Positions 8,551-19,212 are shown, counted from the stretch's first letter. The stretch: 64,000 nucleotides of DNA from Micromonospora qiuiae (GCF_016863555.1 NZ_BOPC01000004.1:1-64000); one strand, 5' to 3'. Program-made: numbers and translations. Notes: generated by a model from the letters alone, not told the origin.

Positions 8551-9987
8551 ATGCCGCGCAACGTCGAGTCCACCGCCTTCAGCAGCGCACTCGAGGTGAT
8601 CGGCGGTGTCGAGCCGCGCATCGCCGACGCCATCCGCGCTGAACTGGCCGACCAGCGCCAGTCACTCAAGTTGATCGCCAGCGAGAACTACGCCTCGCCG
8701 GCCACCCTGCTGGCCATGGGCAACTGGCTCAGCGACAAGTACGCCGAGGGCACGGTCGGCCGCCGCTTCTACGCCGGCTGTCAGAACGTCGACACGGTCG
8801 AGGCGCTCGCCGCCGAGCACGCCCGCGAGCTGTTCGGCGCGGCGCACGCGTACGTGCAGCCGCACTCGGGCATCGACGCCAACCTGGTGGCCTTCTGGGC
8901 GATCCTGGCCGACCGGGTGGAGGCCCCCGCGCTGCAGCGGGCGAAGGCCCGGCACGTCAACGACCTGACCGAGGTGGACTGGTTCGCGCTGCGTCGGGAG
9001 TTGGGCGACCAGCGGATGCTCGGCATGTCGCTGGACGCCGGTGGGCACCTGACCCACGGCTTCCGGCCCAACATCTCCGGCAAGATGTTCGACCAGCGCA
9101 GCTACGGCACCGACCCGGCGACCGGCCTGGTCGACTACGACAAGGTGGCCGAGGCGGCCCGCGAGTTCCGGCCGCTGGTGCTGGTCGCCGGCTACTCGGC
9201 GTACCCCCGGAAGGTGAACTTCCGGATCATGCGGGAGATCGCCGACTCCGTCGGCGCGACCTTCATGGTGGACATGGCCCACTTCGCCGGCCTGGTCGCC
9301 GGCAAGGTCTTCACCGGCGACTTCGACCCGGTACCGCACGCGCACATCGTCACCACCACCACCCACAAGTCGCTGCGCGGCCCGCGCGGCGGCATGGTGC
9401 TCTGCGGCCCGGAGCTGGCCGACCAGGTGGACCGGGGCTGCCCGATGGTGCTCGGCGGCCCGCTGCCGCACGTGATGGCCGCCAAGGCGGTCGCGCTGGC
9501 CGAGGCCCGTCGCCCCGACTTCGCCGACTACGCCCAGCGCATCGTCGACAACGCCCAGGCGCTGGCCGAGGGCCTGCTGCGCCGGGGCGCGAAGCTGGTC
9601 ACCGGCGGCACCGACAACCACCTGGTGCTGATCGACGTCACCGGCTACGGGCTGACCGGCCGGCAGGCCGAGCAGGCGTTGCTGGATTCGGGCATCGTCA
9701 CCAACCGCAACGCGGTGCCGCAGGACCCGAACGGCGCCTGGTACACCTCCGGCATCCGGATCGGCACGCCCGCACTGACCACCCGCGGGCTGGGCCTGGC
9801 GGAGATGGACGCCACCGCCGAGCTGATCCACACCGTGCTGAGCCAGACCACCGCCGGCACCGGCCCGGACGGCACCGCCAGCAAGGCGAAGTACGTGCTC
9901 GACCCGGCCCTCGCCGACAAGGTCAGCCGTCAGGCCACCGAGCTGCTTGCCGGCTTCCCGCTCTACCCGAACGTCGACCTGACCTGA
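8551..9987 (+). CDS. glyA: Serine hydroxymethyltransferase
   Basis: A 478-residue PLP enzyme that interconverts serine and glycine and loads one-carbon units onto tetrahydrofolate. The PLP-binding lysine is in [14 protein letters not shown], the upstream [12 protein letters not shown] holds cofactor contacts, and the N-terminal [17 protein letters not shown] is the folate-site segment. It is about 50 residues longer than the common 420-residue form and resembles the second, longer actinobacterial SHMT. The ATG at 8551 directly follows AGGAGGTCGC. The ZTP riboswitch upstream ties its expression to folate shortage. Confidence 0.95.
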   Translation: MPRNVESTAFSSALEVIGGVEPRIADAIRAELADQRQSLKLIASENYASPATLLAMGNWLSDKYAEGTVGRRFYAGCQNVDTVEALAAEHARELFGAAHAYVQPHSGIDANLVAFWAILADRVEAPALQRAKARHVNDLTEVDWFALRRELGDQRMLGMSLDAGGHLTHGFRPNISGKMFDQRSYGTDPATGLVDYDKVAEAAREFRPLVLVAGYSAYPRKVNFRIMREIADSVGATFMVDMAHFAGLVAGKVFTGDFDPVPHAHIVTTTTHKSLRGPRGGMVLCGPELADQVDRGCPMVLGGPLPHVMAAKAVALAEARRPDFADYAQRIVDNAQALAEGLLRRGAKLVTGGTDNHLVLIDVTGYGLTGRQAEQALLDSGIVTNRNAVPQDPNGAWYTSGIRIGTPALTTRGLGLAEMDATAELIHTVLSQTTAGTGPDGTASKAKYVLDPALADKVSRQATELLAGFPLYPNVDLT

Positions 9988-10000
9988 CCGGCGCACGGTT

Positions 10001-10041
10001 CGGCCGGCCCTGGCGCTGGTGAAGGCAGCCTGGGCCGGCCG
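10001..10041. terminator. Hairpin terminator after glyA
   Basis: CGGCCGGCC (10001-10009) pairs with GGCCGGCCG (10033-10041), and CTGG/CCTGG extends the stem partly. It sits between the convergent glyA and the small downstream gene and could serve both strands. Confidence 0.6.
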
Positions 10042-10049
10042 GTCGGCGT

Positions 10050-10301
10050 TCAGTTGAGTGGGCGCTTGAGGTGGTAGCGGTGCACCTCGGTGCTGCCCTG
10101 GACGTTGTTCACGTCCTCGGCGGCCGTGACGAGTTCCCAGCCCTCCCGCCCGACCCGGTTGAGGTGCGCGACCGCGGTGTCGCCGTACGCCGTGACATCC
10201 GTTCGGGACCCGTCCGGCCCGTACCAGACGAAGGTGACATGAAAATTCCGGCCCTGCCCCTGGTAGCGGCGGACCAGCAGGGCGTACTCCCAGGCAATCA
10301 T
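10050..10301 (-). CDS. Small conserved-looking protein, DUF4177-like
   Basis: An 83-residue soluble protein. The pattern WEYALLVRRY at the start and HLNRVGREGWELVTA in the second half resembles the DUF4177 family of small beta-rich proteins whose role is unknown. The family call is by eye and weak. The ATG at 10301 is preferred since GGGCGG precedes it; an ATG at 10310 would add three residues. The gene lies alone between glyA and the FMN oxidase gene. Confidence 0.65.
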   Translation of the reverse strand: MIAWEYALLVRRYQGQGRNFHVTFVWYGPDGSRTDVTAYGDTAVAHLNRVGREGWELVTAAEDVNNVQGSTEVHRYHLKRPLN

Positions 10302-10390
10302 GCCGCCCATTATGACCGTCCACCCAGGACGGCGGCAGGGCGGCCGTCACAGGTTGCCAAGCGGTGAACACGGCAGGTCGAAGCTGTCGC

Positions 10391-11479
10391 TCAGCCGACC
10401 GGCACGGTCCGTAGCGCGCGGGCGGCGGCCGGATCCGCGCAGCCGGCGAGGGCCAGCGCGTCACGCAACTCGTCGGCGAGCAGCGCCAACCCGACGCTCG
10501 CCCCGGCCTCTCCCCCGGCAGCCAGCGCCCAGAGCATCGGCCGGCCGACCAGCACCCCGTGAGCCCCCAGGGCCAGGGCCCGCAGCACGTCGAGGCCGCC
10601 CCGGATGCCGCTGTCCAGCAACACCTCGCACCGGTCGCCCACGGCGGCGACCACCTCGGGCAGCATGCTGGCGCTGGCCGGCGCTCCGTCGAGCTGCCGT
10701 CCGCCATGGTTGGACACCACCACCGCACGCGCACCCGCGTCGACCGCCCGTACCGCGTCGGCCGGATCGAGGACGCCCTTGACCACCAGCGGCAGCTCGC
10801 AGTGCTCGCCCAGCCACCGCAGGTCCGCCCAGCCCAGCGCCGGTGCGAAGGCCCCGCCGCTGGTCGCCGCGACCGGGTTGACGCCCGGCGTACCGCCGTG
10901 GGCCAGGTCGTCGCGACCGCCGGGCAGGTTCGCCGGCACCAGATCCGGCGGCAGGCGGAAGGCGTTGCGCAGGTCCCGGTACCGTCGGCCGAGCACCGGC
11001 ACGTCCACAGTCACCACCAGCGCCCGGCAGCCGGCGTCGCGCACCCGGGCCAGCAACTCCGCCACCAGTGCCCGGTCACGCAGCCAGTACAGCTGGAACC
11101 ACACCTCGGCGCCGGTCGCGGTGACCTGCTCGATCGGCGTGCTGCCCAGGATGCTGGCCAGGTAGGGCAGATCGGCGGCCCGGGCCGCGCCGGCCAACCC
11201 GATCTCGCCGTCGGGGTGCACCAGCCGCTGGTACGCCATCGGCGCCACACCGACCGGCATCGCGTACTCCCGATCGAGCAGCCGGGTCCGCAGGCTGGCG
11301 GTGGCCACCCCGGCCAGCACCCGGGGCAGCACACCCACCCGGTCGAGCGCCCGTCGATTCGCCTCGAGGGTGATCTCGGTGCCGCTGCCGCCGTCCAGGT
11401 AGTCCCACACCTCCGGCGGCAGCACCGCTCGGGCCCGCTCAGCAAAATCAGCCAGACATACCGGCACGTCAATCTGCAT
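10391..11479 (-). CDS. FMN-dependent alpha-hydroxy-acid oxidase/dehydrogenase
   Basis: A 362-residue TIM-barrel flavoenzyme of the lactate/glycolate/mandelate oxidase family. The catalytic base is His258 in VVSNHGGRQLDG. FMN contacts include PVGVAPMAYQRLVHPDGE near residue 75, the QLYW segment near 125, and DSGIRGGLDVL and GRPMLWALA in the C-terminal part. It oxidises a 2-hydroxyacid to the 2-oxoacid; the substrate cannot be read from sequence. The ATG at 11479 has AAGGTG upstream; a GTG at 11485 is an alternative. A paired palindromic repeat begins 12 bases upstream of the ATG and may contain or replace its promoter. Confidence 0.88.
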   Translation of the reverse strand: MQIDVPVCLADFAERARAVLPPEVWDYLDGGSGTEITLEANRRALDRVGVLPRVLAGVATASLRTRLLDREYAMPVGVAPMAYQRLVHPDGEIGLAGAARAADLPYLASILGSTPIEQVTATGAEVWFQLYWLRDRALVAELLARVRDAGCRALVVTVDVPVLGRRYRDLRNAFRLPPDLVPANLPGGRDDLAHGGTPGVNPVAATSGGAFAPALGWADLRWLGEHCELPLVVKGVLDPADAVRAVDAGARAVVVSNHGGRQLDGAPASASMLPEVVAAVGDRCEVLLDSGIRGGLDVLRALALGAHGVLVGRPMLWALAAGGEAGASVGLALLADELRDALALAGCADPAAARALRTVPVG

Positions 11480-11490
11480 GACCACACCTT

Positions 11491-11542
11491 AAGGAAGGGC
11501 CCCCTATTAACGCCTCGTGCATAGGAAGGGCCCCTTATTAAC
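11491..11542. repeat. Paired palindromic repeat element, copy A
   Basis: Two GGAAGGGCCCC-type palindromic cores, each ending in TTAAC, are separated by the spacer GCCTCGTGCAT. Copies B (57344-57395) and C (60340-60391, inverted) have the same layout with a CTGGTGTA-like spacer. It lies between the divergent FMN-oxidase and MmcQ-like genes. I recall similar elements as abundant in Micromonospora, but no search was done. Confidence 0.8.
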
Positions 11543-11609
11543 AAGTTCGGCTCGGGTGGCGGCGGTCACGGTGTGCTCCGGGTGCAGTACGGAAGCGTAT
11601 GGTCGGGCG

Positions 11610-12014
11610 ATGGCCAGTTGGGAAGACGTACGCCGGATCGCGCTGAGCCTGCCGGAAAGCGCGGAGCGACCCTCGTACGACGGACTGCCTGCGTGGAAGG
11701 TCCGGGACAGGTCCTTCGTCTGGGAGCGCCCGTTGCGCCGCTCCGACCTCGACGCTCTCGGGCCGGCGGCACCGGACGGGCCGATCCTGGGCGTACGGGT
11801 GGCTGACGTCGGCGTCAAAGAGGCACTACTCGCCGACGACCCGGGTCTCTACTTCGCCACGCCACATCTCGACGGCTACCCCATCGTGCTGGTCCGGCTG
11901 GACCGGATCGAGGTCGATGAGCTGACTGAGTTGATCGTGGAGGCGTGGTACGCCCGCGCCCCGAAGCGACTCGCCGCCGCCTATCGAGCCGAAACGGCAC
12001 CGCCGCGCACCTGA
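11610..12014 (+). CDS. MmcQ/YjbR-family protein
   Basis: A 134-residue protein with the MmcQ/YjbR (CyaY-like) fold. Typical segments are MASWEDVRRIALSLPES, a WKVRDRSFVWERPL strand pair, and the C-terminal VDELTELIVEAWYARAPKRL. Members are often annotated as DNA-binding but their biochemical role is unsettled. The ATG at 11610 matches the usual family start; an upstream reading from 11517 translates the repeat element and was rejected. Confidence 0.82.
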   Translation: MASWEDVRRIALSLPESAERPSYDGLPAWKVRDRSFVWERPLRRSDLDALGPAAPDGPILGVRVADVGVKEALLADDPGLYFATPHLDGYPIVLVRLDRIEVDELTELIVEAWYARAPKRLAAAYRAETAPPRT

Positions 12015-12081
12015 CCCGTGGGCTCGCCGAGTGCGCCCGGCGGCAGCCGGGCGCACTCCCATCACGGCCGAGGTGCAGGCA

Positions 12082-12127
12082 ATCTTGGGCACTTTCTGCC
12101 CTCAGGGAGGCCTCGCGCGTCCAAGAT
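12082..12127. terminator. Nested hairpin between convergent genes
   Basis: Outer arms ATCTTGG (12082-12088) and CCAAGAT (12121-12127) enclose an inner hairpin GGGCA/TGCCC (12087-12101). It ends directly at the stop codon of the HelD gene and separates it from the MmcQ-like gene, so it probably terminates both. Confidence 0.5.
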
Positions 12128-14419
12128 CTACTGAGGTGCGTCCCGCAGGGCGGCGGGCAGCGCCTCGTGGTGCAGGACGACCAGGGTCGCGACGGCTCGG
12201 GTGAGCACGACGTACAGACGGTTCATGCCACGCGGCTCGGCGGCCACGATCTCGGCCGGTTCCACGACGATGACGTGGTCGTACTCCAGGCCCTTGACCA
12301 GACTGGCCGGGACCACCGCGACGTCGGGCGCGTCGATGAGCCCGGCGAGCGCCTCGGCCCGGTCGTCGGCGGCGATGACGGCGACGGCCGCGTCGCGCGG
12401 GGCCTGGCGGGCCGCGTCGCGGAGCGCGGCGTGGAGGTCGTCGACCTGCCGTACGGAAAGTGTGCCGCCGGGCCGGTACGACCGCGTGGGCGCGATCCCG
12501 GGGGCGAGAGCCCGTGCCGCGTATTCCGCGATGACCTGCGGCACCCGGTAACCGGTGTGCAGCTCCAGGGTCCGGATCTCCCGCTTGCCGATCCGGGCGA
12601 GCAGCTGCGGCCAGGACTCCGCCGCCAGCGGATGGGTCGCCTGCCCGAGATCACCGACGACGGTCATCGAGGCGTACTCGACGCGGCGTGCGATCATCCG
12701 GCACTCCATCGGGGACAGGTCCTGGGCCTCGTCGAGGATGACGTGCAGGTACGGCTCCTCGATGGCGGAGTCGTCGTCGGGTCCCTCGACCGGCAGCGGC
12801 TCGGCCAGCACCGGCACGTAGCCCTCCTCGCCGTGCGGGTCGAAACCGTCGGTCCAGCCGACGACGTGGTGCCCTTCGCGGAGGATGACCGCCTCGGCCC
12901 ACCGCTGCGCGGCGCCGATCGCATCGTTGTCGATGGTCGGCCCGGCGAGCGCGATCGGGGTCGGGAGGTGGGGTGCGTACAGTTCCCATCCTTCCTGCAG
13001 CCCGCAGCTGAGCACGAAGGTCGCCACTGTCCGGGTGCCGATGGTCAGCTCGCGGAGCCGCCACTCGGGTTCCGGTGCCTTCGGTGCGGCTGGTGGCTCA
13101 CCGAGCAGTTCGGCCAGTTCGTCGAGGAGCGGTACGTCGTCCACGGACCAGTCGGACCGGCTGCGGTACGTCGCGGCCAGCGTCTCGGCGTCCTCGGGGG
13201 CCAGGCCGATCACGCGTGCCGGGTCGCCGAGCCAGGAGAGCACCTCCGTCGGGGCCAGCGTGGGCCACCATGCCTGCCGGAAGCCGAGCAGCTCGTTGCG
13301 ATCGCCGACGTCCTCGGCGAACAGCTCCCGATCGAGGTGCCTACCGTCCACCTTCTGCCACAGGGCGTCCACCAGCACGGCGGCGGCGGTCGGGCCGGCC
13401 GCGTTGGGCCTGGTGCCGCTCGCCTCGCACCGCGTGCGGACCCGACGGCGGACCACCGCCAGGTCCTCCGCGTCGAGCGTGAGCACCTGACCCGCGTACA
13501 CCAGTCGCAGCCGGCGTGGTGCGCTCGGCGGCGGCTGCCAGATCAGCTCGACCAGCACGTTCCGCATGCGATCGTCGCCCTTGATCCGCGCGACGTGCGC
13601 GCGATCCCGGCGCGTGGCGGTCACCGAATCGACCAGCTCGCCGAGGGCCCGCAGGTGCACGCTCTCCTCGCCGAGCGAGGGCAGGACCCGGCTGATGTAG
13701 CGGGTGAAGACCGTCGAGGGGCCGACCACCAGGATGCGGCCGTCGGTGAACCGGCCCCGGTTGGTGTAGAGGAGGTACGCGGCCCGGTGCAGCGCGACCT
13801 GGGTCTTGCCGGTCCCCGGGCCGCCGCTGATCAGGGTGACGCCCCGGGCCGGTGCCCGAATGGCCTCGTCCTGTTCCCGTTGGATGGTGCTGACGATGTC
13901 GCGCATGTGCGGCCCACGGGAGCGGCGCAGCGCGGCCAGCAGTGCCCCCTCACCGAGCACGCGAAGGTCACCGGCCCGGTCCGGGGAGAGCACGTCGTCG
14001 TCGAGGTCGACCACCTTCGAACCGCGGCAGATGATGACCCGGCGGCGTACCACGCCGAGCGGCTCCCCCGGCGTCGCCCGGTAGAACGCCGCGGCGGCCG
14101 GCGCCCGCCAGTCGATCAGGAGCGGTTCCAGACCGTCGCGTACGCCCAGCCGGCCGATGTGAAAGCTCTCGCCGTCGTCGAAGTCGAGCCGGCCGAAGAC
14201 GATGCCCTCCGCCTCGACGTCCAGCGCCCGCAGCCGCACGGCCGCCTGGTGCACCATCGCGTCCCGCTCCACCAGGCCGGTGGCCGGGCCGGCGGCCGCC
14301 CGCCGGTGGCCCTCACCGGCGAGGTCGTTCGCCCGCCTGCGCATCCCCTCCAGCAACTCGTAGACCCGGTCCACGACCTGCTGCTCGGCAGCGATCTCCC
14401 GGCCCCTGGCGTCAGACAC
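12128..14419 (-). CDS. HelD-type RNA polymerase-recycling ATPase (UvrD-like)
   Basis: A 763-residue superfamily 1 motor. An N-terminal coiled segment (residues 1-45) is of the kind HelD proteins insert into RNA polymerase channels. Walker A is SGGPGTGKTQVALHRAAYLL (from residue 198), Walker B is HVILDEAQDLSPMECR, and late motifs include GDLGQATHP and the C-terminal GLEYDHVIVVEP and RLYVVLTRAV. HelD removes stalled or rifamycin-bound RNA polymerase from DNA. The start is a GTG at 14419, just after GGGGGGCACT; longer upstream readings have no homology. The gene is alone. Whether it is a general HelD or a rifamycin-resistance HelR type cannot be decided by eye. Confidence 0.87.
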   Translation of the reverse strand: MSDARGREIAAEQQVVDRVYELLEGMRRRANDLAGEGHRRAAAGPATGLVERDAMVHQAAVRLRALDVEAEGIVFGRLDFDDGESFHIGRLGVRDGLEPLLIDWRAPAAAAFYRATPGEPLGVVRRRVIICRGSKVVDLDDDVLSPDRAGDLRVLGEGALLAALRRSRGPHMRDIVSTIQREQDEAIRAPARGVTLISGGPGTGKTQVALHRAAYLLYTNRGRFTDGRILVVGPSTVFTRYISRVLPSLGEESVHLRALGELVDSVTATRRDRAHVARIKGDDRMRNVLVELIWQPPPSAPRRLRLVYAGQVLTLDAEDLAVVRRRVRTRCEASGTRPNAAGPTAAAVLVDALWQKVDGRHLDRELFAEDVGDRNELLGFRQAWWPTLAPTEVLSWLGDPARVIGLAPEDAETLAATYRSRSDWSVDDVPLLDELAELLGEPPAAPKAPEPEWRLRELTIGTRTVATFVLSCGLQEGWELYAPHLPTPIALAGPTIDNDAIGAAQRWAEAVILREGHHVVGWTDGFDPHGEEGYVPVLAEPLPVEGPDDDSAIEEPYLHVILDEAQDLSPMECRMIARRVEYASMTVVGDLGQATHPLAAESWPQLLARIGKREIRTLELHTGYRVPQVIAEYAARALAPGIAPTRSYRPGGTLSVRQVDDLHAALRDAARQAPRDAAVAVIAADDRAEALAGLIDAPDVAVVPASLVKGLEYDHVIVVEPAEIVAAEPRGMNRLYVVLTRAVATLVVLHHEALPAALRDAPQ

Positions 14420-14808
14420 AGTGCCCCCCGATACGCATGGCTTGACACGTCCGGCGAAGCGTATGACCAGTTCAGGGGTGGATAAATCAGTCTTCGCGAC
14501 GATCCGAAAGGCTGTTTTGCCTCCTACAATGAAAGTGGCATCGGGAGGACGGGTCACTTCACGCCGGGGCGCTCCTGCGCCGCACCGGACGGCGACGCCA
14601 CCGCAATCATCCGAGTCTCGTCCCGCCTTGGCGGCGCGGCGGGCGGTGCAGCGGGCGGTGCGGCGGGCGGAAGGACGATCCGGGGCCGAAGCTCGGCGGG
14701 TTCGGTCGGACAGTGCAGCGGGCCGGTCATGGAATCGCCACCCCCACGTCGGTGCGCGCGGGTGCGGCCCGCGGGTTCTACCTGCAGAAACCCTATGGCA
14801 GCACGCAT
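14420..14808. other. Promoter region of the HelD gene and non-coding stretch
   Basis: About 390 bases without a convincing gene. An interrupted dyad ATACGC (14431-14436) / GCGTAT (14458-14463) lies close to the HelD start and includes a TGTCAAGCC segment on the minus strand. A GC-rich triple repeat of a 12-base unit occurs at about 14630-14668. A 58-codon reading on the minus strand (14731 down to 14554) has a plausible GGGGG leader but a low-complexity Pro/Ala middle; I do not call it a gene. Confidence 0.35.
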
Positions 14809-15015
14809 TCACGTTGCCAGATGCAAATGGCTGATCGAAACGGCCGACTGGCGGGATTGCCGACGCGGTTCCCGAGGAGGCAGGATCGGTTCCATCTGTC
14901 GACGCTCGGTGAGCAACGGATGACACAGGCGATCAGGCCGGGACGGGGCCCGCAGGAGGTCCTCGGTGGGTCCGGCCGGCACCCGGACCAGGAAGACCAC
15001 CGTCCCTCGTGTCAT
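14809..15015 (-). pseudogene. Truncated ABM-like monooxygenase/cyclase at the end of the PKS operon
   Basis: The ATG at 15015 overlaps the chain-length-factor stop (ATGA), so translation would be coupled to the polyketide operon. The first 23 residues, including GTVVFLVRVPAGPTEDLLRA, look like the first strand and helix of antibiotic-biosynthesis monooxygenase (ABM) fold proteins common in aromatic polyketide clusters. After that the sequence turns into a Pro/Arg/Ser-rich stretch with no family resemblance and stops at residue 68, where the family needs about 100. I found no clear continuation in the other two frames. Likely a broken gene remnant; a short functional peptide is less likely. 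Confidence 0.5.
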
Positions 15016-16265
15016 CGTCGCTCCTCTCCGGCCGGTGTCGATCCGCGCAGCACCAGCGCGCTGTTGAATCCGTCGAAGCCCCGTGCGCAGACCAGCGCCA
15101 CCCGGGTACGCGGACGCCGATGCTGGCGCAGGAAGTCCAGCTCACAGCCGTCGGCGACAGTCTGCGGGCCGGCCGACGCGGGCAGCGTGTCGTGCCGGTA
15201 GGCGAGCAGGGCGGTGGCGACGTCCAGCGCCGATCCGCCCTGGTGTGCCCGCCCGGTCAACGCCTTGTGGGTGCTCACCGGCGCCGCCTCGCCGAAGACC
15301 GCCCGCAGCGCGGTGGCCTCGGCGCGGTCGTAGCGGGGCACCCCGAGCGCGTCGGGGACCACCATGTCCACCTCGGCCGGCTCGGCGTCGGCCCGGCCCA
15401 GGGCCAGCCGCATTGCCCGGGCGTACTGGTGCGGGTCGCCGATAGAGGTGGGCGAGGTGTGCGCGGCGTCGTGGGTGGCGCCCCAGCCGGCCACCTCGCC
15501 GTAGATCCGGGCGCCGCGGGCCGCCGCGTGATCGTGCTCCTCGACCACGAAGACCGCGCCGCCCTCGGCCGGCAGGTAGCCGCAGGCCGCGGCATCGAAC
15601 GGCCGGTAGGCCCGCTCCGGGTCGGTCACCTCGCTGAGCAGGCCGGAACGCAGCTGGCAGGCCAGCGCGTACGGGCTCAGCGGGCACTCGGTCGCCCCGG
15701 CCAGCACCACGGAGGTGCCGCGCCGGATCGTGCGTACGGCGTGGGCGAGGCTGTCCAGCCCGCCGGCCGACTCGGTCACCAGCACCCCGCACGGCCCCTT
15801 GGCCTGGTGCCGGATGGACAGCTGCCCGACGCTGGCCGCGTAGAACCAGGCGATCGACTGGTACGCGCCGACCGTACGCGCCGGTGACGACCAGAGTCGT
15901 TGCAGCTCCCGCTGACCGAACAGGTTGCCGCCGGAGGAACTGGCCAGGGTGACCGCCCAGTCGTACGGGTCGGGTGCCTGCTCGGGCAGACCGGCGTCGG
16001 CCAGCGCCAGCCGGGTGGCCGCGAACCCGAGGTGGGTCCAGCGGTCGGTCTGCACCAGGATCCGGTTGTCGACGTGGCGGGCCGGGTCGAAGTCCGCCAC
16101 CTCGCCGCCGAGCCGGGTCGGGTATTCGCTGGCGTCGAAGAGGGTGATCGGCCCGGTGCGGCGCTGGCCGGACAGCACCGTACGCCAGTGCTGCTCCGCG
16201 CCCACGCCGCTGGGGGCGACCACCCCGATCCCGGTCACCACCGCCCGACGCCGCCGCTCGGTCAC
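15012..16265 (-). CDS. Type II polyketide chain-length factor (KS-beta)
   Basis: A 417-residue ketosynthase-like protein that partners KS-alpha and sets chain length in aromatic polyketide synthesis. It aligns with KS-alpha over its whole length ([12 protein letters not shown] at the start), but the active-site Cys is replaced: the local sequence is [11 protein letters not shown], with Ser166 where many chain-length factors have Gln. The His and Lys of the KS active site are also not conserved as such. The GTG at 16265 overlaps the KS-alpha stop (GTGA), so the two are translationally coupled, as expected for a heterodimer. Confidence 0.9.
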   Translation of the reverse strand: MTERRRRAVVTGIGVVAPSGVGAEQHWRTVLSGQRRTGPITLFDASEYPTRLGGEVADFDPARHVDNRILVQTDRWTHLGFAATRLALADAGLPEQAPDPYDWAVTLASSSGGNLFGQRELQRLWSSPARTVGAYQSIAWFYAASVGQLSIRHQAKGPCGVLVTESAGGLDSLAHAVRTIRRGTSVVLAGATECPLSPYALACQLRSGLLSEVTDPERAYRPFDAAACGYLPAEGGAVFVVEEHDHAAARGARIYGEVAGWGATHDAAHTSPTSIGDPHQYARAMRLALGRADAEPAEVDMVVPDALGVPRYDRAEATALRAVFGEAAPVSTHKALTGRAHQGGSALDVATALLAYRHDTLPASAGPQTVADGCELDFLRQHRRPRTRVALVCARGFDGFNSALVLRGSTPAGEERR

Positions 16266-17532
16266 GCCGGCACCTCCCGGGCGAGCCGGCGGAACAGCAT
16301 CGCCGACTGGAAGCCGCCGAAGCCGCTGCCGACCGAGAGCGCCACGTCGACCGGCACTTCCCGGGCGGTGTTCGGCACGTAGTCCAGGTCGCACTCCGGG
16401 TCCCGGGTGGTCCAGTTCGCCGTCGGCGGCACCACGCCGAACTCGATCGCGAGGGCGCAGGCGGCCATCTCGATCGAGCCGATGGCGCCCAGCGAGTGCC
16501 CGACCATCGACTTGATGGAGCTGATCGGCACCCGGTACGCGGCCGGCCCGAGCGCCCGCTTGAACGCGGCTGTCTCGTGCCGGTCGTTCTGTCTAGTGCC
16601 GGAGCCGTGCGCGCTGATGTAGGAGATGTCCTCGGGACAGAGCCGGGCCTGCCGCAGCGCATCGGTGATGGCCAGCCCCATCTCTCGGCCGTCCGGGCGC
16701 AGCCCGGTCATGTGGTAGCCGTTGCTGCGACTGGCGTAGCCGGCGACCTCGCAGTAGACGTGCGCGCCGCGTCGCCGGGCGTGCCCGGCATCCTCCAGTA
16801 CCAGCACCGCCGCCCCCTCTGCCAGCACGAAGCCCCGCCGATCGGCGTCGAAGGGCCGCGAGGCGTGTGCCGGATCGTCGTTGTCCGGGCTGGTGGCCTT
16901 GATGGCGTCGAAGGAGGCGACGGTGACCGGGGAGATCGGCGAGTCGGCCGCACCGGCGAGCACGATGTCCACCTCACCGTCGACGAGGAGCTGGTGGGCG
17001 TACCCGATGGCGTCGATGCCGGAGGTGCAGCCGGTGGAGACGACCTGCGCCGGGCCGTGCAGCCCGTACCGGCAGGCCACGTCGGCGGCCAGGCTGCTGG
17101 GCACCAGCGCCGGATAGAGGTACGGGCCGCCGAGCGCGGCGTCGACCAGCCAGTGCCGGCCACCGTCGCTGACGGTGACGTACTCCTGTTCCAGGGCCAT
17201 GGTGCCGCCGACGGCGGTGCCGAGCACGACTCCGGCCCGGTCGCGGTCGGCGTCGGTCAGCTCCAGGCCACTGTCGGCGACCGCTTCGGCGGCGCAGGCC
17301 AGTGCGAACTGCACGTACCGGTCGGCGCGTTGTTGCTGCTCTGTGTTGAGGCCGGCGGCGTACGGGTCGAAGTCGCACTCGGCGGCGATCTGTGAGCGGA
17401 ACGGCGACGGGTCGAAGAAGCTGATCCGCCGGGTCGCCGTACGCCCCTCGGTGAGGTTCTTCCAGAACCGGTCCCGGGTGACGCCGCCGGGCGCGACCAC
17501 CCCGATGCCGGTGACCACGCTGCGACGGCCGG

Positions 17533-17536
<4 letters not shown>
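16262..17536 (-). CDS. Type II polyketide ketosynthase alpha
   Basis: A 424-residue condensing enzyme that builds the poly-beta-ketone chain on the ACP. All catalytic residues are present: Cys170 in [14 protein letters not shown], His310 in ISAHGSGT, Lys342 and His347 in [13 protein letters not shown]. The adjacent chain-length factor and the ACP-aromatase upstream identify it as a type II PKS subunit and not FabF. The ATG at 17536 overlaps the cupin stop by four bases. The gene order (cupin, KS-alpha, chain-length factor) matches whiE spore-pigment clusters of streptomycetes, so a spore or cell-wall pigment is the best guess at product class. Confidence 0.93.
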
Positions 17537-18748
<1,212 letters not shown>

Positions 18749-18972
18749 TCACGCGCACCGTCCGTCGAAGCTGTAGAAGCAGCGGGCCATGGCGTCCCGG
18801 GGCGAACGCCAGTGGGGCAGGTACGGTGTGATGAAGGGCGCAGCCGGTACAGCGACCGGTGCCGGACACCCACCAGGCGTGGCAGTTCGGTCGTGACGGA
18901 CTCGGCGAAGATCTCGGCCACCGCGTCCGCGGCGCCCGGAACCACCTTCGCGACGATCACCGTTCGATCCAT
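18749..18972 (-). pseudogene. TcmI-like polyketide cyclase with internal deletion and frameshift
   Basis: The reading from the ATG at 18972, behind GGGGGAGGACC, begins MDRTVIVAKVVPGAADAVAE and runs to HRSLYRL, matching the N-terminal half of TcmI/WhiE ORFVII cyclases. A different frame then supplies PFITPYLPHWRSPRDAMAR and ends FYSFDGRCA at the TGA at 18749, matching the family C-terminus. Intact members are about 108 residues; here the two parts sum to about 72, so roughly 100 bases are missing and the frame is shifted. The product would lack the middle of the ferredoxin-like fold and is presumably inactive. It is the first gene of the PKS operon. Confidence 0.75.
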
Positions 18973-19212
18973 GCCGGTCCTCCCCCGTGATTCGGTGGCG
19001 ACGCCTCCCGGCGTCCCCGACGACTTCCGACACCATGCGGAGCCCGGCGTCACCGGAGCGTCATCGAGGCGGCGCGGCACGACCGCTCTTAGTGACGCTA
19101 CGTTGACGCAATCTGTGAATATGCTGAACGCGCCGGATCGCACGGTCGGCAAGGTTGCCCAGTTCAGAGCCGACTTCATGGATGGCAACAGGTCGGTTTG
19201 TCGACATCGATG

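Noticed and set aside
8662..10734. 690-codon open reading on the minus strand
   Set aside because: It lies opposite glyA and has low-complexity His/Val/Arg/Gly composition; it is a shadow of a real gene in high-GC DNA.
11517..11609. Upstream extension of the MmcQ-like protein
   Set aside because: It translates repeat copy A and adds no family sequence.
11945..14485. 846-codon open reading on the plus strand
   Set aside because: It mirrors the HelD gene, which has clear Walker motifs; the plus-strand translation shows no domain.
14554..14731. Possible 58-codon gene between HelD and the PKS operon
   Set aside because: A leader-like GGGGG is present, but the middle is a 12-base GC repeat coding for Pro/Ala only, and no family is recognisable.
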